Shown here piece after piece: positions 53,077-61,933 of a stretch of 64,000 nt of DNA (its first letter is position 1; every line of letters starts with the position of its first letter). The stretch spans positions 10,675 through 74,674 of the forward strand of contig CAZWQM010000008.1 of assembly GCA_964636225.1 (NCBI GenBank), written 5' to 3'. A model generated the notes under the pieces. That model did not search any database, was not told where the DNA came from, and saw only the letters and a program-made list of their open reading frames with translations. This DNA comes from UBA1858 sp964636225. Its GTDB lineage: Bacteria > Pseudomonadota > Gammaproteobacteria > UBA4575. The translations under genes and the position numbers were made by a program.

Positions 53077-54234
53077 ATGAACACTAAGGGTGATACGGAA
53101 CCCAAAACAACCAAGCCTCCGGCCAAACCTGAGGCTAATTCCAACAAGCAAAAATCTGGCAATGCTTTGCTGGGATTGTTTGTCTTTCTGACTTTTTTAT
53201 TGGCGGTTGCGGGAATCGGAGCGGGATACTACGTGTGGCAACAGACGCAGCTGCAGTTACAGGCCACTAAAGCAGAATTCAAGGCACTTAAACACGAATT
53301 AAGCATCGTGGATGAAAATCCCCGAATCCAGCAATTCAGCCGCAGTTTTGGACAGAAGATTGAGGCAACCAATTCCAGTCTAAAGAATCTCTCAAAAAGT
53401 ATCCAATCAATCACTAATGAACAAACCCGGTTAAATGCAGCAGTACAGGAAACCAGTGATGTCGTTAATCGCGGACAAAAAGACTGGATGCTTAAAGAAG
53501 TCGACCATGTCTTGCGCATGTCCCAGCATCGCCTTCTGCTGGACCGGGATTTTGCCAGTGCGCTGGCCGGTTTGAACGCGGCAGATAACCGACTGAACGA
53601 CATTAATGATGTACGCCTGATTCCAGTACGCCAGTCAATCTCCCGACAAATACAAGCGCTTAATCAATTTCCGCATCCGGATTATGTCGGCATTCAGTTA
53701 AAGCTGGATAATGTCATGGCGAATTTGAAAAACAGTGTATTAAAACAGATCTCCACACAGATAGCAGAAGATAAGTCATCAGAGTCTGGTTCAGATTCAA
53801 ACAGTGAGATAATAGCTACAAGTAACGAGCCTTTTGACTGGCAAAAAGTATTACAAATCAGCAAACAATTTGTATTCAGTGTTTATGACAAAACCAAGGC
53901 TGCCCTCAGTGACTCTATCAACATTACACGCGGTGAACAGAAAATTGCCCTGTTTATTGAAGAACAGGAAAAGAAACGTGCTTATGATTTTTTACGTAAC
54001 AAATTACTTGGTGCCAAGTATGCGGTAAGCACGCACGACGATCTTGCTTTCCATCAGCAGTTGAGTGCTGCCAGCGCCTGGCTGGAAAACAATGATCAAT
54101 TTAGTGGACAGGCATCACTGGCCCAAGAAATAGAACAACTCAATAAAATTAATCTTATGCCTTCGCTTCCGGATATTTCTGAACCATCCATTTTATTAGC
54201 GAAGCACGTCGATAGCTTTAAGGACAAGAAATGA
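53077..54234 (+). CDS. hemX: HemX-type uroporphyrinogen-III C-methyltransferase-like membrane protein
   Basis: The 385-residue protein has a short cytoplasmic N-tail rich in Pro/Lys, one transmembrane helix at about 32-51 (ALLGLFVFLTFLLAVAGIGAGYYVW) and a long periplasmic coiled coil (LQATKAEFKALKHELS, then LKNLSKSIQSITNEQTRLN). It matches gammaproteobacterial HemX; no SAM-binding motif is visible, so enzyme activity is doubtful. The ATG at 53077 follows GGAGAATAATA; the upstream ATG at 53035 lies inside hemD. It overlaps hemY by 4 bases. Confidence 0.88.
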   Translation: MNTKGDTEPKTTKPPAKPEANSNKQKSGNALLGLFVFLTFLLAVAGIGAGYYVWQQTQLQLQATKAEFKALKHELSIVDENPRIQQFSRSFGQKIEATNSSLKNLSKSIQSITNEQTRLNAAVQETSDVVNRGQKDWMLKEVDHVLRMSQHRLLLDRDFASALAGLNAADNRLNDINDVRLIPVRQSISRQIQALNQFPHPDYVGIQLKLDNVMANLKNSVLKQISTQIAEDKSSESGSDSNSEIIATSNEPFDWQKVLQISKQFVFSVYDKTKAALSDSINITRGEQKIALFIEEQEKKRAYDFLRNKLLGAKYAVSTHDDLAFHQQLSAASAWLENNDQFSGQASLAQEIEQLNKINLMPSLPDISEPSILLAKHVDSFKDKK

Positions 54235-55415
54235 TAAAACGTATTTTATTCATTTTACTCATTGGATTAATCATTGCCGGTGGCGGCATTATGATTATGC
54301 GCGAGACTGGATTTGCCGTATTTAATTACGGAGATCTTATCGTTGAAATTCCTCTGGTGAAATTTTACTTTGCCGTAGTCGCCGCCTTTATTGTTCTGTA
54401 CTTTCTCTTTCGCATTATTGGTGCACTATTAAGATGGCCCAGTTACTTGCATGCAAAACGTCAGCAGAAACGTAACCTGGAAATTATGCAGTCGCTGGAG
54501 TCTTCCATGCTCAACTTCAGTCAATTTAACTGGACCGAAGCAATTCGTACCGCAACTCGACACATCAAGCAAAGTCCGATGCAGAAAGCACAGCACCTGT
54601 TCGCGGCTCACTGCGCACATAACTCGGGTCAAAGAGACACGCGTGATGCGCAAGTGGCCAGTTTACGTAAACTTGATGGTGGAGAATCCCTGGCAAATAC
54701 TATTGAGGCCGAGTTCAGTCTGGAAGATGGACATGCAGAAAAAGCGTTAATGCTATTACGTGAAGAAAGCACAGATAACGTATGTAATTTAAATACTCTT
54801 TGCCATGCCTACATCAAGACTAACAACATTGAAGGATTAGAGACCTGCTTACCCAAGCTACTGCCACACGCCGATAAAGCAGGACGCATAAAGTACACGG
54901 TAAACAAGAGCCTGGCCTGGGCCATCAACTACTATGATATTAATTCATCTGAAGCCAAGCTGGCCGGCTTATGGCGAGCATATTATAAACCTTTACAAGC
55001 CAACCCGGAATTATTGAGCCTTTACGTTAATACTTTAATAAAACATAACCACGATACTATTGCTGAGCAAATTATAAAGACCCAACTTGATAGACAGTGG
55101 GATGAATCGCTAATTCAACAGTATGGATTATTAAAGATCGATAACGTTTCACAAAGAACCAAACAGTGTGAAGATTGGTTACAGAACCATAAAGATAGCG
55201 CGGGTCTATTGTTATCGTTGGGCCGACTGAACAAGCGACTAAAGCTTTGGGGTAAAGCTAAAAACTATCTTGAATCGAGTTTGAGCCGTCGTCCATTGGT
55301 TGCAACTTATGCAGAACTGGCTGAATTGCACGAGATGCTGGATGAAAATGCGGATGCTCAACGATGTGCTAAAAAAGGCTTACACATAGCTTCCAGACAG
55401 TTATATAACTCATAG
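54231..55415 (+). CDS. hemY: HemY, TPR-containing membrane protein of the heme operon
   Basis: The 394-residue protein has two N-terminal membrane helices (about 5-22 and 42-62) with the HemY N-terminal pattern GDLIVEIPLVKFYFAVV, and TPR-like helical repeats through the rest (ending ELHEMLDENADAQRCAKKGL). This is the gammaproteobacterial HemY, unlike the Bacillus oxidase of the same name. Role is undefined but linked to heme synthesis. It ends the hemCDXY operon. Confidence 0.9.
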   Translation: MIKRILFILLIGLIIAGGGIMIMRETGFAVFNYGDLIVEIPLVKFYFAVVAAFIVLYFLFRIIGALLRWPSYLHAKRQQKRNLEIMQSLESSMLNFSQFNWTEAIRTATRHIKQSPMQKAQHLFAAHCAHNSGQRDTRDAQVASLRKLDGGESLANTIEAEFSLEDGHAEKALMLLREESTDNVCNLNTLCHAYIKTNNIEGLETCLPKLLPHADKAGRIKYTVNKSLAWAINYYDINSSEAKLAGLWRAYYKPLQANPELLSLYVNTLIKHNHDTIAEQIIKTQLDRQWDESLIQQYGLLKIDNVSQRTKQCEDWLQNHKDSAGLLLSLGRLNKRLKLWGKAKNYLESSLSRRPLVATYAELAELHEMLDENADAQRCAKKGLHIASRQLYNS

Positions 55416-55427
55416 ATAGCGCTTTAC

Positions 55428-56321
55428 ATGGCTCCCCTCAGTTCAAACCCGCCACCGTTGATTATTGGTTGCGGGTTTTTAGGCGGCTACCTGGCAAAAC
55501 TTTTATTGGAACAGCAGCAACCACCGATGTGCATAGTTCGTTCCCAGTCCAGCCATGTAGCATTAGTCGCTCAACAATTACACAGCCTTGTTTACGACCT
55601 CGATCAGGTATCTGATGACCAACCCAAGTTAGCTCTGACTGACAGACAAATATATTATCTGGCACCTCCCAGCCAGTTAAATAAAGAAGATTCACGCATG
55701 GATCGTTTCCTGGATTTATGCCGTACTGGTCCACCAAGCAGAATTGTTTATATCAGTACTTCAGGCGTGTATGGAGACTGTCAAGGCCAGTGGGTGAGCG
55801 AAGAGAGCCCAGTCGTACCCATTTCCGATCGGGCCAAACGACGTGTTTACGCAGAGAACGCAATAAAAACATTTTGCGCACAATCTCCCTGTGAATACAT
55901 CATTCTACGCGTGGGGGGCATTTATGGCCCCGGTCGACTGCCTATCGATCGACTCGACAAGATTACTGTCATTTGTCCGGAAGAAGCACCTTATAGCAAT
56001 CGAATTCACGTCGCTGACCTGGCGGCTGTTTGCTATGCCGCGATGAAAAGTCCGATAACAAATGAGATTATTAATGTTTCAGACGGACATGCGACTTCCA
56101 TGTCGGATTACTATTTCAAGATTGCTGATTTTGCTGGATTACCAAGGCCGGACTGTGTTCCACTCCACCAAGCCGGAGAAAAATTATCCGACGCCATGCT
56201 GTCTTTTGTGAATGAATCACGCCGTTTATCGATTGAGAAAATGAACTCATTGCTGGAGGTTAAAATCCAGTTCCCCACGCTGGAAGACGGCCTGAATGAC
56301 TGCTTTAAAAATTCAGCTTAA
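55428..56321 (+). CDS. NAD-dependent epimerase/SDR family protein
   Basis: The 297-residue Rossmann protein has a GCGFLGGYLA dinucleotide motif near residues 14-23 and an extended-SDR-like middle (STSGVYGD, IYGPGRLP, RIHVADLAAVCYAAM). It resembles small NAD(P)-binding epimerases such as the YeeZ group. The substrate is unknown. It is 12 bases after hemY and may be the operon's tail. Confidence 0.82.
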   Translation: MAPLSSNPPPLIIGCGFLGGYLAKLLLEQQQPPMCIVRSQSSHVALVAQQLHSLVYDLDQVSDDQPKLALTDRQIYYLAPPSQLNKEDSRMDRFLDLCRTGPPSRIVYISTSGVYGDCQGQWVSEESPVVPISDRAKRRVYAENAIKTFCAQSPCEYIILRVGGIYGPGRLPIDRLDKITVICPEEAPYSNRIHVADLAAVCYAAMKSPITNEIINVSDGHATSMSDYYFKIADFAGLPRPDCVPLHQAGEKLSDAMLSFVNESRRLSIEKMNSLLEVKIQFPTLEDGLNDCFKNSA

Positions 56322-56388
56322 AGTGTTTGTAGTATATGATAAGCATTGGTAAGTTAATCATTATTCAATAAATCATTCTGCGTTAACA

Positions 56389-56868
56389 TTGAAAACAATT
56401 ATTCTTAGTTTTACCAGCTTGTTTATTCTCTGGTGTCTGCTATCCGGTTACTTCAAAACCAGTCTAATTGTTTTTGGCGTACTCTCCTGCGCCCTGGTCA
56501 CCTATCTCTCCATCAAGCTCAAAATATATAGTCGTCAGCATGAACGGATTAAATTCAATTTGAGATTACCTCTGTATATCCCCTGGCTTTTCAAGGAGAT
56601 ACTAAAATCTAACTTACATGTTGCACGCTGTATTTTAAGTTCAAATAAAAATATCAATCCGCAAACGGTTTACTGCAAGCCCAGTCAAAAAACCATGACC
56701 GGACTGGCAGTACATGCTAACAGCATTACACTCACTCCAGGCACAATCAGTGTTGATCTTAATGAAAATGAAATTCTCGTGCATGCTCTGTCCAATCATA
56801 CGGCGCAAGGGATTATTGAGTGTGAAATTGATAAACGTGTCAGCAAAATTGAGGAGAGATTTCTTTGA
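56389..56868 (+). CDS. mrpE: Mrp-type Na+/H+ antiporter subunit E
   Basis: The 159-residue protein has two membrane helices at its start (about 3-19 and 21-41) and the MrpE/MnhE pattern RLPLYIPWLFKEILKSNLHVA and NSITLTPGTISVDL near residues 109-122. Start is TTG at 56389. It is the first gene of a nine-gene operon with overlapping ends; it overlaps mrpF by 4 bases. Confidence 0.92.
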   Translation: MKTIILSFTSLFILWCLLSGYFKTSLIVFGVLSCALVTYLSIKLKIYSRQHERIKFNLRLPLYIPWLFKEILKSNLHVARCILSSNKNINPQTVYCKPSQKTMTGLAVHANSITLTPGTISVDLNENEILVHALSNHTAQGIIECEIDKRVSKIEERFL

Positions 56869-57137
56869 TTACGGCCGCTTTAATCGCAATGATGGTGGTA
56901 ATGATGATTGTGCTGTTGCGAGCCTGGCTAGGGCCTTCCCTGTATGACCGTATTCTGGCCATTAACACTTTTGGTACGGCGACAGTTTTAGTGATCGCTA
57001 TTTTGGGATTTTACATGCATCGCCCCGCATTTATGGATATTGCTCTGGTTTATTCGTTAATAAATTTTATCGGCACTATTGCCGTATTAAAGCTGTATCG
57101 ATTTAATAACCTGGGTCTACGCGAAGAAGATTCCTGA
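56865..57137 (+). CDS. mrpF: Mrp-type antiporter subunit F
   Basis: The 90-residue protein has three membrane helices and the MrpF signature RAWLGPSLYDRILAINTFGT around residues 18-37. Start is TTG overlapping the mrpE stop. Its last base overlaps the first base of mrpG. Confidence 0.92.
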   Translation: MITAALIAMMVVMMIVLLRAWLGPSLYDRILAINTFGTATVLVIAILGFYMHRPAFMDIALVYSLINFIGTIAVLKLYRFNNLGLREEDS

Positions 57138-57460
57138 TGCCCATCATTATTCAAGCCCTTAGCAGTATTTTGATCCTGACGGGATGCATCTTCTGTTTAA
57201 TTGGTGCGTTTGGAATAATGAAAATGCCAAGCTTTATTACCCGTGTACATGCATCCAGTTTAATTGACAGCCTGGGAGCCGTATTAATTATCAGCGGTCT
57301 TACTCTGCTGGCCGGATTTACACTCACGGCAATCAAGTTAATTTTAATTCTGCTTTTTCTTTTACTGACAGGCCCGACTGCCATACATGCGCTAGTCAAC
57401 ACGGCACTCCATGATGACCAAAAACACATAACAGGCGAGGATTCATCATCGAACATTTAA
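57137..57460 (+). CDS. mrpG: Mrp-type antiporter subunit G
   Basis: The 107-residue protein has three membrane helices and the MrpG motif GIMKMPSFITRVHASSLIDSLG, then ILLLLTGPTAIHAL. It is translated from ATG at 57137, overlapping mrpF. The coding end overlaps the probable start of the next gene. Confidence 0.92.
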   Translation: MPIIIQALSSILILTGCIFCLIGAFGIMKMPSFITRVHASSLIDSLGAVLIISGLTLLAGFTLTAIKLILILLFLLLTGPTAIHALVNTALHDDQKHITGEDSSSNI

Positions 57461-57990
57461 CTTCCATATTTTTTCTAAGCCTGCTCGCAATTACTGCGAT
57501 TGCCATTATTTCTATGCGCAATATTTTATCGGTGGTCATGTTAAGTGGAATATACAGTCTTGTTTCAGCCACTTTGTTTGTAGTGCTGGATGCCGTTGAC
57601 GTTGCCTTTACCGAAGCGGCGGTAGGCGCGGGTATTTCGACCGTACTTTTTTTGAGTGCGCTTGGAGTAACAGGTAAACACCAAGTGCTTACGCGTAGAA
57701 GCCATCTTGTACCGATTTTTGTTGTATTGGTCACAGGCGCAGGTTTAATTTATTCAACCAGCGACATGCCCGCATTTGGTGACCCCAATGCACCGATACA
57801 TACACACGTAGCTCCACGTTATCTGCAACAGAGTATAGAAGAAATTGGTATACCCAATATCGTCACCTCGGTATTGGCCAGCTACCGCGGGTTCGATACT
57901 CTGGGCGAAGTTACTGTGGTATTTACTGCCTTAATTGCTATTCTGCTTTTACTTGGCACCAATAAAAGATCTCGTAAAAACCGCTCATGA
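57448..57990 (+). CDS. DUF4040/MbhE-type antiporter subunit (equivalent of the MrpA C-terminal part)
   Basis: The conserved DUF4040 core is visible (SGIYSLVSATLFVVLDAVDVAFTEAAVGAG broken here for length), then a linker and a second module (LGEVTVVFTALIAILLLL) like MbhE. The first ATG is at 57514, but in-frame sequence upstream encodes the missing first helix (SIFFLSLLAITAIAIIS) back to ATC codons at 57445-57450, and no ATG, GTG or TTG lies in that stretch. GAGG at 57437-57440 is well placed for an ATC start. So I place the start at an unusual ATC (57448) or assume an unnoticed base change. It overlaps mrpB by 4 bases. Confidence 0.75.
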   Translation: MEHLTSIFFLSLLAITAIAIISMRNILSVVMLSGIYSLVSATLFVVLDAVDVAFTEAAVGAGISTVLFLSALGVTGKHQVLTRRSHLVPIFVVLVTGAGLIYSTSDMPAFGDPNAPIHTHVAPRYLQQSIEEIGIPNIVTSVLASYRGFDTLGEVTVVFTALIAILLLLGTNKRSRKNRS

Positions 57991-58409
57991 GTGTAAGAAG
58001 AAATCCTATACTGCGCGAAACCAGCCACCTGTTAATTCCGGCAATTCTTTTGTTTGCCCTGTATGTTCAATTTCATGGTGATTATGGTCCGGGCGGAGGC
58101 TTTCAGGCCGGCGTCATTTTTGCAAGCGGTATCATTCTCTATGCCATGCTACACGGTGTAAAGTATGCAGAAAAAGTCATCTCCTTTAATCTGGCAAAAG
58201 TATTAGCAGCCAGCGGGTTACTTATCTATGCCGGTGTCGGTGTCGCAGATATTTTATTGGGTGGTAATTTCCTTGATTACAATGTACTTGCGCATGACCC
58301 GGTTCATGGCCAGCATTGGGGAATACTCATAATTGAACTTGGCGTAGGCCTGACTGTAGCAATGGTGATCATCGGCATATTTTATGCCTTTGCAAAATTC
58401 AAAAGATAA
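57987..58409 (+). CDS. mrpB: Mrp-type antiporter subunit B (MnhB domain)
   Basis: The 140-residue protein has four membrane helices and the signature FHGDYGPGGGFQAGVIFAS at about residues 29-47. It is translated from ATG 57987. In Bacillus-type systems the domain pairs with a large MrpA; here its partners are separate genes. Confidence 0.92.
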   Translation: MSVRRNPILRETSHLLIPAILLFALYVQFHGDYGPGGGFQAGVIFASGIILYAMLHGVKYAEKVISFNLAKVLAASGLLIYAGVGVADILLGGNFLDYNVLAHDPVHGQHWGILIIELGVGLTVAMVIIGIFYAFAKFKR

Positions 58410-58411
58410 TC

Positions 58412-58771
58412 ATGGACTTTATTGCCGATCAATACAGTTACTGGATCAGTATAATGCTTATGATGGCAGGATTGTACATTGTCATTGATCACACCAACTT
58501 GCTTAAGAAACTGGTTGGTCTGAACATCTTTCAGACTTCTGTGTTCATTCTGTTTATATCCATGGGAAAAGTCGATGGTGGAACTGCGCCTATTCTTGAG
58601 CCGGGCTATACGGTTTTTTCAAACCCTCTTCCACATGTACTCATTTTGACAGCTATTGTAGTGAGTGTTGCCACTACCGCAGTCGGGCTGTCACTGGTAG
58701 TCAATATCAACAAACGCTTTCAGTCTATTGACGAGCAGGAAATTGAAAAAATAGAACTGGAAGAAGAGTGA
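58412..58771 (+). CDS. mrpC: Mrp-type antiporter subunit C (NuoK-like)
   Basis: The 119-residue protein has three membrane helices and matches MrpC/NuoK: LMMAGLYIVIDHTNLLKKLVG, DGGTAPILEPG, and ADPLPHVLILTAIVVSVA-like NPLPHVLILTAIVV. It overlaps mrpD by 4 bases. Confidence 0.92.
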   Translation: MDFIADQYSYWISIMLMMAGLYIVIDHTNLLKKLVGLNIFQTSVFILFISMGKVDGGTAPILEPGYTVFSNPLPHVLILTAIVVSVATTAVGLSLVVNINKRFQSIDEQEIEKIELEEE

Positions 58772-60243
58772 TCAGTCCACATTACCCGATATTGCAAGTC
58801 ATCGTGCCGCTGATTGCCGCACCCATCTGCAGTCTATTACCCAAAACAAATTTGCCCTGGCTATTTGCCACTATCATCAGTTGGATAGCTTTTACCTTTT
58901 CGATTCTGCTAATGCTGCAGGTACAGAGCAATGGCCCGATCAGTTATGAGCTTGGCAACTGGCCTGCCCCCTGGGGTATCCAATATCATATCGATATTAT
59001 CAGCACATTTGTCCTCACTCTGGTTACAGCTATCGCTTCACTGACCTTGCTTGCATCACGCCAATTAGTTGCTAATGAAATAGATCCAAGTAAGCATTCT
59101 TTATTCTATACCGCCTTTTTACTTTGCCTGACTGGACTTCTGGGTATTGTTGCTACCGGCGACGCATTTAACGTATTTGTTTTTCTGGAAATCAGCTCGC
59201 TGTCTTCCTATGCCATGATCGCCATGGGCGATAACCGCAAGGCATTAACAGCATCCTATGAATATTTAATCATGGGCACCATAGGCGCGACTTTTATTCT
59301 CATTGGAATTGGTTTGCTGTATATGCAAACCGGTACATTAAACATGCTGGACCTGAGAGTACGTATTCACCAAATTGATGGCTTCCGCAGTATTCATGCT
59401 GCGTTTGCCTTTTTCACCGTGGGCATTTGTCTCAAGTTGGCTTTGTTTCCCTTACATCATTGGCTGCCCAATGCCTATGCTCATGCACCTTCAGTTGTCA
59501 GTATATTTTTATCCGCAACCGCAACCAAAGTTGCTTTATATCTACTTTATCGTGTCTTCTATACTATTTTTGGATTTGATTTTTCCTTTGATGTACTCAG
59601 GCTTGGTTATATTCTCTTACCATTGTCGATTGTGGCTATTGTTATGAGTTCCTTCACAGCCATTTTCCAGCCAGGTGTGAAACGTTTGTTAGCTTATTCC
59701 AGTCTGGGACAAATCGGTTATATGACTCTGGGCATTGCATTAGGTACACAGGCTGGACTTGTCGCCAGCATTATTCACTTGTTTAACCATGCGTTCATTA
59801 AAGGTGCGTTATTCATGTGTATGGCATGTTTGTTTTCACGTATCAGCTCTACCCGCCTGGAGCATTTAGCCGGTGTTGGAAGAATAATGCCGTGGAGTTC
59901 AGCCGCCTTTGTCACCGGAGGCATGGCTTTAATTGGTGTACCTCTCACTTCGGGCTTTATAAGTAAATGGTATCTGGTACTGGCAATTCTCGAAAAAGAC
60001 TGGTGGTGGTTAGCAGTGATTGTTTTATTCACGTCACTTTTATCCGTGATTTATATATGGCGCGTGATAGAACATTTATATTTTCGCCAGCCAGATCAAA
60101 CTTGTATTGGCACTAAAGAAGCGCCGCCTTTACTACTTGGTACGACCTGGATGATGATACTTATTACTTTATATTTCGGTATTAATACCGATTACCCGGT
60201 ACATATGGCCAGCCTTGCCGCGGAGGCATTACTTACACAATGA
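58768..60243 (+). CDS. mrpD: Mrp-type antiporter subunit D (proton-translocating)
   Basis: The 491-residue protein has about 14 membrane helices and the proton-translocating family region FNVFVFLEISSLSSYAMI, with buried Glu at about 140 and Lys in FKGALFMCMA-like IKGALFMCM. It is homologous to NuoL/M/N of complex I. Start is GTG overlapping mrpC. Confidence 0.92.
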   Translation: MISPHYPILQVIVPLIAAPICSLLPKTNLPWLFATIISWIAFTFSILLMLQVQSNGPISYELGNWPAPWGIQYHIDIISTFVLTLVTAIASLTLLASRQLVANEIDPSKHSLFYTAFLLCLTGLLGIVATGDAFNVFVFLEISSLSSYAMIAMGDNRKALTASYEYLIMGTIGATFILIGIGLLYMQTGTLNMLDLRVRIHQIDGFRSIHAAFAFFTVGICLKLALFPLHHWLPNAYAHAPSVVSIFLSATATKVALYLLYRVFYTIFGFDFSFDVLRLGYILLPLSIVAIVMSSFTAIFQPGVKRLLAYSSLGQIGYMTLGIALGTQAGLVASIIHLFNHAFIKGALFMCMACLFSRISSTRLEHLAGVGRIMPWSSAAFVTGGMALIGVPLTSGFISKWYLVLAILEKDWWWLAVIVLFTSLLSVIYIWRVIEHLYFRQPDQTCIGTKEAPPLLLGTTWMMILITLYFGINTDYPVHMASLAAEALLTQ

Positions 60244-61712
60244 GTGATTTAACCCAGAATATGCAAGCATATATTTTTGCCAGCATATTAGTCCCCATCA
60301 TAGGCGCGCTATTAATATATGTCTGTTCTCGCTACCGAGGTCTAATTGAATTGATTTTTGTTAGTACCGCGCTCGGTTTACTTGGCATAACAATTTTAAC
60401 TTTAAATCTTGGCGCTGATATTTATTATCAGCTTATTCCACTCTTCAATATAATTGATGCCATTCCCATCGCATTTCATATAGAACCTCTAGGCATACTT
60501 TATGCCTGTGTGGCATCTGGCTTATGGTTGATTACCACGATATATGCCATCGGCTACATGAATGCCAATAAAGAAATGGATTTAGCACGTTTTTATATAT
60601 GTTTCTGTCTGGCAATGGCCGCTGTCATGGGGATTGCCTATTCAGCCAACCTGTTAACTCTGTTTATTTTTTATGAGCTACTCACTTTGAGCACCTATCC
60701 ATTAGTGGCGCACAAGGGAACGGATGAAGCTAAAGCAGGCGCTCGTGTCTATCTTGGAATATTACTTGGCACATCCATAGGTTTTTTTCTGATTGCCATA
60801 CTCTGGACATGGAGCATCAGCGGAACACTGGACTTTAATCCAGGTGGCATCCTGCAAAACAAATTATCCAATAATCTTTTGATGTTGTTATTTGCCCTGT
60901 ATGCCTTTGGCATTGGCAAGGCTGCTCTGATGCCATTTCATCGTTGGCTACCATCAGCGATGGTCGCGCCCACACCGGTGAGTGCTTTGCTGCATGCAGT
61001 TGCTGTTGTAAAAGCCGGCGTTTTTTGTATTTTAAAAGTCACTGTTTACATATTTGGCATTGATACATTAACTCACACAGGAGCGAATGCACCTATTATC
61101 TGGGTGGCGACGGCAACTATGTTGCTGGCATCACTGGTTGCCTTGCAGCAGGACAACCTGAAAGCCAGGCTAGCCTACTCCACCATCAGTCAGTTAGCCT
61201 ACATTGTATTGGGTGCAGTTTTAGCAACTTCTACCAGCATCATCGGTTCATCATTGCATTTAGCAACACATGCTGTGGGCAAGATCACTTTATTCTTTTG
61301 TGCTGGTGCCATTTACACAGCCTCCAAGAAGACACAGGTGAGCGATCTGAATGGCCTGGGAAGAAGTATGCCATTTACATTTACAGCATTTACCATTGCT
61401 GCAGTGAGCATTATTGGCTTGCCTCCTTTTGCCGGTAGCTGGAGCAAATGGTTTTTGATTGATGGTGCAATTACGGCAGACAGACTAATTATTGCCTTTG
61501 CATTTTTAATCAGCACTCTGTTGAATATACTTTACTTAATACCAATTTCGATTAATGGCTTTATGGCAAAGCCCAAACAGGCAACAACCGGTATACATGA
61601 AGCTCCTTTTGCAGTTGTAATGCCCTTGTGCATTACCGCAGGTCTGTGTCTGTTGCTGTTTTTCTTATTACCCCAGGTTTATGACTTTTTACTTTTACTC
61701 AATTTAAGATGA
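60240..61712 (+). CDS. Second proton-conducting antiporter subunit (NuoM/MrpD-like)
   Basis: The 490-residue protein has about 14 membrane helices with the same family core (LLTLFIFYELLTLSTYPLVAHKGTDEAKAG, split here: E in FYELL, K in the loop KAALMPFHRWLPSAM). It is not a copy of its neighbour: identity looks low outside the core. It overlaps mrpD by 4 bases and the next gene by 4. Confidence 0.9.
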   Translation: MSDLTQNMQAYIFASILVPIIGALLIYVCSRYRGLIELIFVSTALGLLGITILTLNLGADIYYQLIPLFNIIDAIPIAFHIEPLGILYACVASGLWLITTIYAIGYMNANKEMDLARFYICFCLAMAAVMGIAYSANLLTLFIFYELLTLSTYPLVAHKGTDEAKAGARVYLGILLGTSIGFFLIAILWTWSISGTLDFNPGGILQNKLSNNLLMLLFALYAFGIGKAALMPFHRWLPSAMVAPTPVSALLHAVAVVKAGVFCILKVTVYIFGIDTLTHTGANAPIIWVATATMLLASLVALQQDNLKARLAYSTISQLAYIVLGAVLATSTSIIGSSLHLATHAVGKITLFFCAGAIYTASKKTQVSDLNGLGRSMPFTFTAFTIAAVSIIGLPPFAGSWSKWFLIDGAITADRLIIAFAFLISTLLNILYLIPISINGFMAKPKQATTGIHEAPFAVVMPLCITAGLCLLLFFLLPQVYDFLLLLNLR

Positions 61713-61933
61713 TTTGCAGTAAAAAATTCATTAATTTTATTGTTTATGCACTTTATTCACTTTGTGCTGCCGTACTTTTAGTAGATGTATTTCATCACAG
61801 ACATGGGCATTTTGAATTTGAGGAATGGTTCGGTTTTTATGCCTTATACGGTTTTGCGGCTTATATGCTGATTGTGAATGCTGCAAAGCTATTGCGTAAA
61901 TTCATCAAACGAGACGAAAATTACTATGATTGA
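61709..61933 (+). CDS. Small two-helix membrane protein of the antiporter operon
   Basis: The 74-residue protein has two membrane helices (FIVYALYSLCAAVLLVDVF and WFGFYALYGFAAYMLIVNAA) joined by a His/Glu-rich loop (HHRHGHFEFEEW). I do not recognise a family name. Overlaps on both sides (4 and 8 bases) show it belongs to the operon, so it is likely an accessory subunit. Confidence 0.65.
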   Translation: MICSKKFINFIVYALYSLCAAVLLVDVFHHRHGHFEFEEWFGFYALYGFAAYMLIVNAAKLLRKFIKRDENYYD

